Shown piece after piece: positions 11,901-23,823 of a stretch of 64,000 bases of DNA. This stretch comes from Cannabis sativa (lineage: Eukaryota; Streptophyta; Magnoliopsida; Rosales; Cannabaceae). The stretch covers positions 10,904,812 to 10,968,811 of the forward strand of contig NC_083604.1 of the NCBI RefSeq assembly GCF_029168945.1, read 5' to 3'. The notes under the pieces were generated by a model. The model saw only the letters and a program-made list of their open reading frames with translations. It was not told where the DNA came from and did not search any database. Position numbers and translations under genes: made by a program. Numbering within the stretch: position 1 is the stretch's first letter; each line of letters opens with the position of its first letter.

Positions 11901-14237
11901 AGCGAGCATTATCAATATCTGAACCTGGATCTCTTTCTCTGAATCTTTGATGCTGAAACCTCCTTCTTGCTGAAAGTCTTTCTTCACGATCTTCCTCACT
12001 ATGATTGAGGTATCACTTGATGTGTGTGGGCACTACTCATACACTAAGGATTTCGAAATATTGAAGAAGAAAAGAAGAGGGAAGTGGCTGCTAAAGATAG
12101 GGAGAGAGAGAGGCTCAGGTTTTTCTCTGAAGGAAAAATAGAAAATTTAAGTGTCATTTTCCTGAAGCCTTCACTATCTATTTATAGCATTCCACTAGGG
12201 TTAGGTTTGAATTATTTGGCATTAAAATAATGAAAATATCAGAGGGAAAACCATACAAAAGTGGTCGGCCATGCAAGGTGGATTTGGGCCTCACTTTTTG
12301 CAATTATGCAGTTTTATCTTTTCTGCATCTGATTTTCTCAAAAACGCCAATTTTCTAATTCAACCATTTAAATGCCAATTCTAACTATTTAATAACTATA
12401 AATAATTATTAAATAATATTGTCATTTATCATATTTATTAATTGAATCATACAAAGTATCATAAATTAACAAATATGCCCCTATAAACTCTTTCTTTACA
12501 ATTTCGCCCTTACTTAGTGAAAAATTCACAAATAGACATAGTCTAATTTGAGAATTATAATTGATTAATCAAAACCAATTACATGAGTCTTACAAGCAAT
12601 ATTATCTCAACTAGTGGGGGGACCATGGGTCTATATAACCGAGCTTCCAATAAGTAGATCAAGAATTTATTACTAAAATTCACTAACTTATTAATTCTTT
12701 GTTAAATCCACGCATAGAACTTAGAATTGCACTCTCAGTATATAGAATGCTCTATATGTTCCACCATAAAGACACATCATTAGTTATCCATTGTTATAAT
12801 CCTAATGTGATCAATGATCCTCTATATGAATGATCTACACTGTAAAGGGATTAAATTACCGTTACACCCTACAATGTATTTTATCCTTAAAACACTTGAC
12901 CCTGTATAAATGATATTTCAGCTTATGTGAAATGAGTACTCCACCATTTATGTTCGTTTGGTCAAGCTCGAAGGAGATCATCCTTTGCTTACTATTCGCC
13001 AGATAGAAGCTATAGATTCCATGTTTATGCTAGCGCTCCCACTCAATTGCACTACCGTGTTCCCAAAATGTACGTATCACCCTGACCTAAAAGTAGGCTT
13101 AACTAACAAATCAAAGAACACGAATAGCCTTTCAAGATTGAGCCTAATCATAACAAGATTAAGAACATTTGATCTAGGATCAACTAGGCGATATTGACTT
13201 GAATAGATATTACGGTAAGTTTAATAAATCTAAGTCAAAGTTCAATATCGGTCCCTTCCGATGCATACTCCATGCATCCAACCTGAGCTTTACTTTAACC
13301 AATGCTCTGGAAAGAACATAGCACTTCTCCAAATGCAAGTAAACTCTGTTGTAGATTATCATATCAGTAAAACCCTACGTCTGATAAATCTAGGAAACTT
13401 TATTCACATAGTCATGTTTACTTTCCAATGTGTTGACGGCACAATAAACAGGATCAAGTATGTGAAAAGGGTTTCAGATGAATTTATACATTATGTACAT
13501 ATAATCATGAAATAAATCATGTGAACCATGCAACATTAAATGTTATTTCTGATCTATATTAATAAGTAAATCTGATTATATTGAAATGAGTTTTATTTAG
13601 GGCATAAAACCCAACAGCTTGATTCGCCATAATTCTATCTATTTTAGAGTAGATTTTGTCACCTTCCCCTTGCTTATTATTCCAAGTAAAATAGTTGCCC
13701 GAGTACTTAACATCTTCCACCTCGCATTCGGTTATACAATCTTTGAAACCAGCCAAGTTGTTGTTTTTGACTCTATCTCCCACTCTTTCTTCTAGACTCA
13801 GTATGTGTTAAAGTCTTCAAACACTTACCAAGGGCCATGTATACCCTTGTCTAATGATAACATGAATGCCCACAAAATCTCTCTTCCCTTTTCTTCATTA
13901 AAAGCATACACAAATGAGGCAAAAAACTGATTACTCCCTCTTACTATCTCAACTTCAAGGTGTATCATTTGGCTAGTACAATAGAGGATATTCACATTAA
14001 TCATCAATGGATTTCAGCTTATGATGATTCGTCCCTTAGGATGCCACATATTATTCGTAGTTAGACACCAAGCCAAAAACATATTCGTATAAAGAGCTCT
14101 CAAGCTTTGGAGCTTTTATTTTTGTTTCAAGGAGACCAACCAAACCTATTTGTAGAGAAGAGATTAATTTCTTAATCTCTTTCTGTTTATTCAGGTTGTT
14201 GATCCCCCCTGACATTCCAACTCATGATTCTATCCAT
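8968..14237 (-). pseudogene. LINE ORF2: endonuclease, reverse transcriptase, zf-RVT; broken
   Basis: Begins MDRIMSWNVRG at 14237. A frameshift in a G-run follows at once. Endonuclease segments lie at 14225-13617 (LVGLLETKIKA, FVYAFNEEKGREILW, GNYFTWNNKQGEGDKIYSKIDRIMANQ) and continue beyond the solo LTR at 11719. The reverse transcriptase lies at about 11390-9930: a thumb-side region (HWLEDGDANTSIFHASIRAR), then [38 protein letters not shown] and the catalytic [12 protein letters not shown], with RYLGIPI after it. A zf-RVT-like tail (GWYRKRIG region, then ESTEHLFFE) ends near 8968. Stops and shifts near 10620, 9930 and 9500 make it non-functional. Confidence 0.85.
11720..13616 (-). mobile_element. 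Angela-type solo LTR with perfect 5-bp target duplication
   Basis: Plus-strand ends are TGTTGGAAATT and GGGCATAAAACCCAACA, so the LTR is 1897 bp in minus orientation. It is flanked by GCTTG at 11715-11719 and at 13617-13621. Removing it plus one duplication restores the LINE ORF2 frame across the junction. A lone LTR with an intact duplication is the standard product of LTR-LTR recombination. An open frame at 12958-13197 inside it has no recognisable product. Confidence 0.9.
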
Positions 14238-15538
14238 GGATGTTAAGGGGTCCTCCCTCCCCCCCTTCTTTAGCAACTTCTTCAACTATTTCCTCATGAC
14301 TTCCCTCTTCCTCATGGAGTGCTTGAAATGCATTCGGGGATGTTACTTTTACTATTGGTATCTCATTGGCCTTCTCAGATCTCCTCCCATTCCTCAATAA
14401 CTGAAAGCCTTCCTCATCCATTTCCTTCAGTGGAGCTACAGGGGGTTTATCGGCTTTCTTAGGCCTCCACTCTTGCTGTTCTTTTTTTCATGTCTTCTTA
14501 CATTCTAAAGTGGAATGGCCTATTCCCAGACAATTGCGTCATTGCGATGGAATCATTCATACACCATCGAAATCTCAACCCTGTGATCAAGTTCATTCGT
14601 AAAAGAAATTTCCTCAGGGAAATGTTGATCAGTTTTTACCTCAATTAACACTCAGGCATCAGAGAGCATTTCCTTGTTTTAAGTAATCTGATCAATCTGT
14701 AAGGGCTCTCCTATTTGGCTATGTAGTTGTATCCATGTCGGGGCTGAAGAGACATTCTCTTTTCTGAAGTCTGTAGTTGGATTCCAAAGCTTCATGATGA
14801 TCAGTTTCTTATCAAAAAATAAGTAGCCTCCTGCTAACACCTGGTCCCTGTATTCAAGAGCATGAAATCTAATAATAAAGACTCCATGACTTAGAAATCC
14901 AACTTTATCCACTTTGTCTGTCCAAAACCTTCAAGCAAAACCAGTAAAGGGGCCAATTGGTGGATTATCACCTAACACATAGCATACCAAAGATGAGTTT
15001 CAATAGGAAACCTCTTCCTCAATATCCTCTGCATCAATTTTTATTCCCCCGTGTTGATATCAGCCTTGTCTCCCACCACCCCAAATTTCAAACCCATGTT
15101 CTAAATTAAGTGATTAGAGTGCAACAAGTTACCTGAGTTCAATTCGGTTAATGAACCAGATTGTAGAACGGGAGGAGTGACAGATTGACCTGAACGGAGC
15201 AGCTTGGATCTCCTTTCAGATGCTTCCAAGAAATTTAAAAAATTCTCTCGTATGTCCTGAACACGGAGTGCCCTCAACAGAAAATACCTTGGAGAGACAA
15301 CATCTTCGACAGGAGTTTCTTCTTCAGCCTCCGCCTCTGATTCTTCCTCTATGAAGTTAGCTTCTGCAACTCCAAGAATTTCGTCCATCGATTTCATCTT
15401 CAGGGGAGTCGCCGACGAAGAGGGACCCCATTGTTTTCCAGCCTTTCCTTCCTTCTTCCCCTGAGTTTTCTTCTTCACCTTAGCAATAGAACCCGATCTC
15501 TGAGATAGGAGTTTGCGAGGCCTCCCTCAACCCTCCAT
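14230..15538 (-). pseudogene. LINE ORF1 (DUF4283-type nucleic-acid-binding protein), broken
   Basis: The start codon at 15538 gives MEG then a TGA, then GRPRK. The TGA lies where related proteins carry Arg, so a C-to-T change at a CpG is likely. An acidic N-terminal segment follows (15478-15101: KKKTQGKKEGKAGKQW, then an E-rich run). Next come a DUF4283-like segment (14912-14679: GVFIIRFHALEYRDQVLAGG and WNPTTDF) and a C-terminal tail (14421-14230: DEEGFQLLRNGRRS, SPNAFQALHEEE) whose stop overlaps the ORF2 start by a few bases. The domain assignment comes from recognised motifs. Confidence 0.7.
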
Positions 15539-15600
15539 GGCACAAATATGAATTGAGGTTACAAGCCCTAGCAGAGCTCCAATCGCAGAAAAAAAGCCCT

Positions 15601-18600
15601 TCGTACATTTTTTTTTCTTTTATTACGTTATTAATAATAACAACTATTTTCTAGCATGATCATTTAGTAATATAAAAAAAAAAAAGGAAGGTATAAATGT
15701 AAGAAAAAAATAATACATGTTATAACTATAATTTATTGCAAAAATATGTATCTAGATATAACTTTGCCAACATAAAATGTATTTTTTGATATTTTCTTTA
15801 ATTAAGTAGCTAAATTAAACATAGAAATTTAAATTTCTCTTTTATTATTCGCTATCAGACTAAAATCTAATGGTTTAATCTTTTTTAAATTAATATTTAT
15901 AGTTAAATTTGTTTATTACCCATTAATGGGTAATACCCATTAAGAAGTATTCCATATATATAGTTAAAGTATAGAGTGCCTCTTTAATGTGAAGTCCAAA
16001 TGCTCTGAGCATCTCCAACTCCACTCTTAATTTTTTAGCCAAATTTTAGCTAAAATAGCTAAAAAATTAAAATAGACTTCCATTTTTTTTATTTTTACTT
16101 CAATCATGCTCTCCATTTTAATTATTATTTGATTATTTTAATAATATTTTATAATTTAATATTGTTAAATATAAATTAATTTATTAAAAATATAATGATA
16201 AAATAATAATACTTTTGATTAAAATATTATCAAAAAAATTTAACAAAAAAGTAGAGAGTTCTCTATTCATTTTCTATTATAAGGAGCTATTTTTCTTTTA
16301 TGGTTGGAGCTTATATTTTTAAAAGCTCAACCCTTATTTTAGCTAAAAAGTGTGTTTAGAAAACATATTAGACATACTCAAATTTAGTTAAAATTTATTA
16401 TTTTAATATATATTTTTTAGTTTGTACATATTATTAAATTAATTAAAAGAAAAATCAGTTTTCTACATTTGGGAGTAAGTCTTTTAAAGATAAGCTCCAA
16501 TCATACAATATATATATATATATTATTATTATTTTTTAATAGGTATTATTGGAAATTTTTTAAAAATAACTATAATTAAATGTTAATTTTTAAAAATGTT
16601 AACTTTTTTAAAACATGTGATTTTAATTCAATTATCGATAATAAAAGACAAATTAGAGTTTATGTGTTTAATTTTACTATTTAATTAAATATATATTTAA
16701 AATAAAAAAGGAAGCTTCTAAATATGGACAGCTCCTTATTGTTTTGTAACTTTTTTAATATTCTTTTAATTAAAAACCAATATTATTTTTCCAGTATTTA
16801 TTAAATCAATATTTTTAACAAATTCAAATCATAAAAAGATTATTTAAACAATCAAGTTTAAATAAATGAATTAGCATAATTGGAGTAAGATTAAAAAAAA
16901 AAAAATCTCTTTTAACATTGTATGTATTTTAACTAAAATTTGAGTAAAAAAAATTTTTAAAAAAAAATCCCATAGCCATGCTCTAAAATTTCCATAAATG
17001 AAACAAAGTGACTTTATACGAATTAATTTGAATAGAGATGGAGGGCAAGAAAAAAGTTGAAACTGTTTGGCTTTACTGATTAATAACTTGTTTGGTCAAA
17101 TCTCTTTTGACCTCTCTTCATCTTCTTCCTTTTTTATAAACTCATCATTATATGCTGCTGACATGCTATGCTGCCTGTCTGATTTTTTCTTTTTTTTCTT
17201 AGCAAAATCAAGATTAGTTATTTTTTTTCTAAAACATTGGGTATTGTTGAGTGTTGGTGATGATTAAGTTTCACATATTACTTGTTTAATTATACAATAA
17301 TTTAGAACTAATTAATAATTATTGATGATAGGTCAATGGTCAAGCATCCCTAGAGTGTTTTCACTTTTTGAATCTTTGGAGAAATGTCTTTAGGTAGTAG
17401 TGATTATTATAGGCTCAAAAAGGTTCACTTCTTAACCTTAGAAAGCTTTTGGCTTTGAAGAAGAAGATGACCTTTTTCACAATTTGTTTCCACCTTTTGT
17501 CAATGCTATAATGAAACAACCAGAGAAAGCAAGAGAGTTCATATGTATGGTAAGTGCTTTTGGCTTTGGTCAAGTCCCTTCTTTTAAGGAGAATGATAAT
17601 CTATCTAATCCCATGATTCCATCTCATGTACACATATATATACAAATAAAATTTCAAACAAATATTGTCCCACCCAACTCTAAACCCCACTATATACTTG
17701 ATTTCATAGTCAATATGAATGGAACCCAACACAACATGTGCACATGCATATATATATATATACTAAAAATTGCTAGCCATAACAATAACATAGATCATTT
17801 TCATTTCCCCCAAATTTTCCAATTACACTACTCTACCATCAAAAGAAGAGATGTATTGTATATCACATATCTTTGTTCCCACTGGCTATGTATGTGGACC
17901 TAAGTATCCACCCAGCTTAGCTTTCTCTTCTCCATTATTCATAATCCCTCCAAATCCACTAAATTTTACGTCTTATACTTTATTTTCAATATAATTAATA
18001 TATTCAATTTTTCTTTTTTCATTCTTTGGAGAAAATTTTGGGTGATTAGTAGGGAACAAAATTGTCTTTAAAAGTCATAATTATTGAGATAGAACCGAAT
18101 CTCAACACGTAAGTAAATAGCTTAATGCAAATTTATTAGCTTGGATTGATTGGATTTTGTTATGTTACATATGTGAAATTGATTTACTAAATTCTAGTCT
18201 ATAACTTTGCCTAGTAAAATAAGAATAATAAAGAAAAAGGCTATATCATTATAGCTGGCTAGTAGTGTAGTGCTACATATATGTGTGGAATATATGACTT
18301 ATATAGAGAAATTAAATTTGAAATGGAACCTGGGTACGTTGGGCCAACTTTGGTTGACTTAATAAATTTTGTTCTAGAATTATGCTCCCTTTAGACAAAA
18401 ACCTCCAATTACAGAATCCAACAATTAGTTTTTAGCCAAATTCCCAGTTGAAGGAATATTATTAACTTGGTTTTTTGCACATTAAACATAAATTTGTATA
18501 ATAATAATAATATAATACTATGTGTGTCTTCCCGACCAGTACCACCACACATTTCCAAGTTGTATTATTCCCTAATGTTTATGCTCTTAAAAATTGAAAT

Positions 18601-19597
18601 TGTTGGTATATAAACATTAACTTTGGAATGAGAAAAGAGGAATAAATAATAATTATTGTAATAAATAAGAGATGGATGATAAATATACATTAATGTGTCA
18701 GTTTGTAAGGTCTCAATTGGCTCAGGCAGAGTTCAAAAGATATATATATGTCTGGATTCTCCCACTCATCTCTCTTTTCAATACCAAACTTTCTTTTTCT
18801 TTTAATTTCTTTTTGTATTTTGTTTCACTGTCTATACTCAATATTCTTTATCAGAAATAATCAGAGAGAGAGAGAGGGGTTGGAATGATTTTCTTCTGTA
18901 TAGACTATAGAGCCTCAAAAATAAATAAACAAAATACAAGTTTGTCACATGTATGAATATGAGATATATATAGTATAATACATCTTATCAAATCATGTCA
19001 TCGATAAAACTATTCCTTCCTTTTTTTTTCGAAATGAACTATTCCTTCCTAATAATATGTCTTAATAAGTAAGAAACAGTGTCTGTCATTTCCTTTTTTC
19101 ACTCAACAATAATTGTAATTTTGTTAAATTTGATTATATATGTAACCAAGCTTACACTGTATAGAGAAGACTTTGTAATATACTATAGTATATATGAAAA
19201 TATCTCATAGCTCATTTGATGGACAGGACAACTTTTGTAGCATTATATCCTCTCTCTCTCTACATAAAAAAGAAGAAGTGGGAGGAATATGTGGTGTTTA
19301 AAGAGACAAAGGTCATTTTATAAGAAAAAAATAATTTACTAAGTTATTATTTTTAAAGTTTTCAGGAGTTAAACCTTCCTAAGAGGACTCATCATAACTT
19401 CTCTAAATATATATATATATAAAGAACCCAAATGTTATATTACTTTTAAATAATATAATTTATAGATTAAATATATATAATAAATTAATTAATAATATGT
19501 AAGATATGAAAATATATATTAGTTGTCATCATTTTGTAATATATAGTGAAGTTATTTGTTACTATGAGTAACCCTTACAATTATCATCAATATTAAG
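15601..19597. other. AT-rich intergenic DNA, no gene recognised
   Basis: Long runs of A/T and dinucleotide tracts dominate. About 16005-16380 begins gagcatctccaactccac and ends in gctcaaccc...gacatactc, which resembles a MITE of the type that carries GAGCATCTCC ends, but I could not match terminal repeats or a duplication. Open frames at 17067-17267, 17484-17903 and 18672-18860 lack recognisable domains, and their codon content looks like chance. Confidence 0.4.
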
Positions 19598-19615
19598 TGT
19601 GTAAAATGTGTTACA

Positions 19616-19942
19616 CACTACAAAAAACTGTAACTTTTAGTGATAATTTTTTAGTGACAACATAATTTTTTTGTGACTAAATGTGACTTTTAGTCACAAC
19701 AAAATGTTATTTGTGACTAAAATATAGTATTTAGTTACAAGTTGTGACTAAATTAGTTTTGGTCACAACAGGTATGGTGACTAAAATACACTCAGTCACA
19801 ATAAATTGTAATTTTTGTAACTAATACTTTTAGCCACGGACCTTTTAGTCACAACATAGGAATAATAATTTATAATTAGTCACAATTTTTTCACTTTCAG
19901 TAACAAGTTTTGTTGTGACTAAAAGTAAGATTTTTTGTAGTG
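19616..19942. mobile_element. CACTA-like non-autonomous element
   Basis: The ends are CACTACAAAAAA and TTTTTTGTAGTG, an inverted pair typical of plant CACTA (En/Spm) elements. The interior is built of short copies of GTGACTAAA and TTTAGTCACAA in both orientations, like CACTA subterminal repeats. Comparing the two LTR-like copies shows this block is absent from the second copy (near 21695), so it is an insertion. Flanking aca/gca is an imperfect 3-bp duplication. Confidence 0.75.
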
Positions 19943-21083
19943 GCATCTTAATTTGAAATATTCTTAATGTTATAGGAGTTATGGTGTGTGTGTGTGTATG
20001 AGTTACATTTAATTTGAGTCCATAACATCTATAGGGGTTATGAGTTTGATTTTCAAATAATTATCCTAAACACTATATAAAGAGGTTTAAAGTGTTCATA
20101 TTGAGATGATAATAAGTTTACTATTAAAATAACACTTAGCTAGAAAATCTGAAGGCTTGATAATTCTCAAAGTTATTTTCATGAGAGTTCTCTTAGTGTT
20201 TAGAGATAGAGGAAAATATTAAGGTTTTGGACAAAGGTGTAATACCTTGTTCAAGTCATGGTGATCCCCACTATTCTACACTCAAGATTGTGAGTGAGTG
20301 ATCTTCTTTTTCTTCTTCATGTGTAATCTATTCATCTCTTCTACTTTTCATATATATAGTGTACGTGTTGTAACATTTATGTAATCAATCTCTTAGTTCT
20401 TGTATTATTTTACAATTGAGTTGTCATATATCTTGATTATCTTCCATTAATATATAAAATCTCTAACAATCAAAATCCTATTCTTTTTCAATGGAAGAGG
20501 AGATAAATCAAGATTTTGAGAATACAAGGATATATGAGAAATTTTGTGTAAAAGTCATTCATGGGTGAGCATAATGGTATATTTTATGTTTTACTATTTA
20601 AATAATAGTAATATATGTATTAATATATTTTCTTGTGTTGAGATATCAAGTTTTATATGTTAATATATATAGGATTTTTGTAAGGTGGGGAATTTAAAAA
20701 ATACCCCATTTGTAGGGCATTTGCTAGTTTGTTCTAATTGGGCAACTACATTATAATATCATGGTCTTGAATGTAACATATTTAAACTATGATTGATTAA
20801 AATCTTTTGTCTTATTCGAAAAAATAATTCAATGAGTAGTGCTTGTACTTAATATTTAGTCATAATATTATCATTTTATTACACTTATGTCATTGACTAA
20901 ATCATTTCACTAATTTATAAATAACTTTATATTTTGTCACATTTTTTTTACCGTTTTAAAAAATCACTACCGTATAATACATAGATTATTATAAATTCTC
21001 TTAAAAAAATTAATAGAATACACACACCAAACATGATTAATATACTATATATACAATTGTAATATAAAGAACACTATAATATA

Positions 21084-21366
21084 GGAGTTTCTATACCACA
21101 TACTGAAATTTCTAACTTTTTTATTTTTTTACTGTGGGGCGGGTCGAGATTTTTTTCAAAAATACTGTGTATATTTTATACTGTGTACATTGTTATGTTT
21201 TCACTATTTTTCCACAGTTGTTTTTTAGTTGTTCCATTGTTGTTTTAATTGTTTTGTTTTGTTATTTTACGGTTGTTTTATAAAAAGATAGTATTTTTGT
21301 AAAAAATTCTGTGTGACAGTGTAATTATAAATTTTTGTCCAAAATTCAGTAGTTTTGTAAAATCCC
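21084..21366. mobile_element. MITE with 8/9-bp target duplication (Mutator-like)
   Basis: The insert starts GGAGTTTCTATACC and ends GTTTTGTAAAATCCC. Reverse-complementing the right end gives an imperfect match to the left (GG-G-TTT, then CTGAA-TTT). Flanks tataatata (21075-21083) and tataacata (21367-21375) agree at eight of nine positions, the length typical of Mutator-type insertions. The interior is T-rich with repeated tgttttattgtt-like words. Confidence 0.55.
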
Positions 21367-22241
21367 TATAACATATACCTACTCATCACAAATAATAGGA
21401 CCAAACAAAAGTCATACCTACTAATTAATTCTCTTTGATGAATTTGCTTACTAAGCTAAATGTTAAAAACAAATAATCTAATACTTTAAAAAATAAAACA
21501 AAACTAATCGCCATTTAAACATTACATTTAGATATATGATTATCTAAATTATAATTAAATATTATTATAGTAATAATTTAATATAATTAAATATTAATAT
21601 TTGATAACAATGATCAAAATATTTATTTAGTATATTTTTTTTTCAGACGATTAGAAAATTTTTCTTCTAATTATTGTGTGTAAGAGGTGTTACACATGTT
21701 AATTTAAAATTCTTAATGATATAGGAGTTATGATGTGTGAGTTACATTTGCTCCATAACATCTATGGGGGTTATGAGTTTGAATTTCGAATGGTGATATC
21801 CTAAATACTATATAATTAATAAGGTCTAAGGTGCTCATATTGAGATGAGAAGTTTTCTATCGAAATAACACTTTGCTAGAAAACGCTAAAGCTTGATAAT
21901 TTTCAAAGTTATTTCCATGAGAGTTCCTTTAGTTCTTAGAGATAGGAGAAATAAGATTTTGGACAAAGGTGTAATATTTTGTTCAAATCATAGTGATCCC
22001 CACTATTCTATAATCAAGGTTGTGAGTGAGTGTTCTTTTTATTTTTCATATTATATATATTATATAATATAGTGTAATTTATTCATCTCTTTTCCCTTTC
22101 ATATATATATATATATAAACACATATACATAGTGCACGTGTTGTAACATGTATGTAATCAATCTTTTAGTCCTTGTATTATTTTACAATTGATTTGTAAT
22201 ATATCTTGATTATCTTCCATTGATATATAAAATCTCTAAGA

Positions 22242-22652
22242 CCAAAAACACGCTATAACAGATGTTCTAAACTCCTTCTTTATATTAAAGTTTCTTTAAA
22301 ATTTACTATTCATGCTCTACATTTGTAGAATATTATTTATTACTCTAAACACATTTTATTAATTATTTTAGGTTTTAATAATTATTTTTATATGGAAATA
22401 TATGTATATATTAATATTATATATTAGTAATGAATACAATATAATAAAATTAAAAAAAAAAAAAAGGTTCTTGTGATGTATCTAATAGAATTTGATGTAT
22501 GATGTAGTGTAAAAGTGTGTTGTAAAATAGAAAAAATAAAATTTTGGTGATATATTTTAAAGATAGAGTAGAGGAACTGTTGGGAGTGCTCTAACTATTG
22601 TTTTACTTGCACTTAATTAATTTTGACAAGTAAAATGTTTCAAATTACTGAA
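22242..22652. other. AT-rich spacer, no gene
   Basis: The stretch between the LTR-like repeat and the fold-back element. Phrases near the two edges (gatgttctaaactcc and ggaactgttgggagtgctcta) recall MITE ends, but they do not pair well enough for a call. Confidence 0.3.
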
Positions 22653-22983
22653 CTATTAGCAAATTTAAGGTATTCTTCGGTTAATTGTCACTATAGACTG
22701 CTTATGTGTACACTCTTGTATACGTCACACGTTTATATTGGTACGCCTAATATTATTATTTCAAATTTCATTTTAAAATTAAATAAAATTATAAAAATAA
22801 AAAATAAAATATTTAAAAAATAAAAAATATTGTAAATTTTGAAATAATCTTTATAATTTTTAAATAATAATATTAAGTGTACTAATATAAACTTGTCACG
22901 TGTAAAAGAGTATACACATAAGTACTCTATGTTAGCAGTTAACTGTAAAAAAATAGATGCAACCTTAAATTTGCTAACAGTAG
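22653..22983. repeat. fold-back MITE (near-complete palindrome)
   Basis: The left arm starts ctattagcaaatttaagg and continues through gtgtacactcttgtatacg and tttatattggtac. The right arm repeats these in inverse order: gtactaatataaacttg, gagtatacacataagtac, then ccttaaatttgctaacagtag. The whole block can fold on itself around an AT-rich loop at about 22790-22850. The flanking duplication is unclear. A small open frame at 22623-22823 lies in the left arm and is not a gene. Confidence 0.65.
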
Positions 22984-23349
22984 CTTGGAGGATTTTGCCA
23001 CTAAATTTTGAGCTTAAAAATTTAAATATAAGTGGAATGATAATTAAGAGGATTTAGCTGTAATTTTTTTTACAAGCATTTAAAAGATGCTTCTTCTGTG
23101 AAATTTTCATATCATTCTTAAAAGATTTGATACTAGTTTATTTTTATTTTTATAATTTGTAGATATTCTTTTGGTGAAAAAAAATTAAATAAAATGATCA
23201 TACGTTTATAGCTTTTTAGCTTTTGAAGCAGAAGCTTTGTTCTTCTAGTCTTAATTTTCTTTATTCAGACTTTAAAGTTTTATTGTTTGGTTTGGTGTAA
23301 ATTTTATAGTAAATTGAATTCAAAAATTGTTTAATATTATATTTGGTTT

Positions 23350-23516
23350 TTTTTTTTTTTTTTTTTTTTGAAAGAGATAAGAAATCGATGTGTCGTGACA
23401 ACAGAAAAATCATTGGTTCTGCATGTAATCAAGGCGAACAGGCGGTCATTCTTCATAGAACGACCCGACCTGAATCCACTTGAGAGCAAAACCTCATTCT
23501 TAAACTAATGATGCCA
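23350..23516 (-). mobile_element. short retroposed insert (SINE or 5'-truncated LINE) with 18-bp duplication
   Basis: A minus-strand sequence of about 147 bp (23370-23516) ending in poly(A), seen as a T-run of about 23 on the plus strand. It is flanked by perfect copies of TAATATTATATTTGGTTT at 23332-23349 and 23517-23534. Poly(A) plus a long duplication is the signature of L1-driven retroposition. I see no clear tRNA-like A and B boxes, so a 5'-truncated LINE or retroposed transcript fragment is as likely as a SINE. Confidence 0.85.
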
Positions 23517-23823
23517 TAATATTATATTTGGTTTAAACTTTATAATTGTATCCCAATAAACAAGGTACAAATTTACCCCAAAAGCAATATAGTAATTAAA
23601 TTTGTATTGAAATTATATAAAGAAAAATATTTAAATGAATAAATAAAATGTTAAAAAGATTTTATATTTAATAAAAATCATTAGAAAAGAAAGAACCGAT
23701 CTTATTTAAATAAAATTTTGGTTCGTCTTTCAAAAAAAAAAAAAAAAAAAGTTTTGGTAATTAATTACAGCGATTTGCCAAGAAAAAAGAGCAAATAACC
23801 TCACTCCTCTACTTTTATGGGCT

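Larger units (their letters stand above)
8879..15600 (-). mobile_element. L1-type LINE, nearly full length but dead, split by a solo LTR
   Basis: A minus-strand non-LTR retrotransposon with ORF1 (15538-14230), ORF2 (14237 to about 8968) and a 3' end TTGATTTATC followed by a poly(A) tract (plus-strand T-run at about 8879-8890). The Angela solo LTR at 11720-13616 interrupts ORF2. Without it the element is about 4.8 kb, shorter than a complete plant L1 because of internal deletions. Stops and frameshifts are frequent in both ORFs. I could not find a convincing target-site duplication. The 5' end, near 15600, is approximate. Confidence 0.85.
19598..22241 (+). mobile_element. pair of LTR-like direct repeats with non-coding interior
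   Basis: About 550 bp is repeated in the same direction at 19598-20468 (871 bp, because it holds a 327-bp insertion) and 21677-22241. Both copies start tgtgtaa...gtgttacaca and end aaaatctctaa(c/g)a. Each contains a TATA-like ctatataa followed by matching text such as ttttggacaaaggtgtaat and gtgatccccactattcta. The interior (20469-21676) has no coding frame. This fits a non-autonomous LTR retrotransposon (TRIM/LARD type), but no clear primer binding site or matching target duplication is visible, so a segmental duplication is possible. Confidence 0.55.

Noticed and set aside
13261..13515. 84-aa open frame at 13.3 kb
   Set aside because: Inside the Angela solo LTR and absent as an open frame from the homologous copies A and B.
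17484..17903. 139-aa open frame, possible small gene
   Set aside because: No domain, no signal, AT-repeat-derived residues (a YIYIYI-like run) and no neighbouring exons that join it.
15960..18900. Possible microRNA precursor in the AT-rich region
   Set aside because: I found no match to conserved plant miRNAs (such as miR156, miR159, miR164, miR166, miR172) and no clean hairpin by eye.
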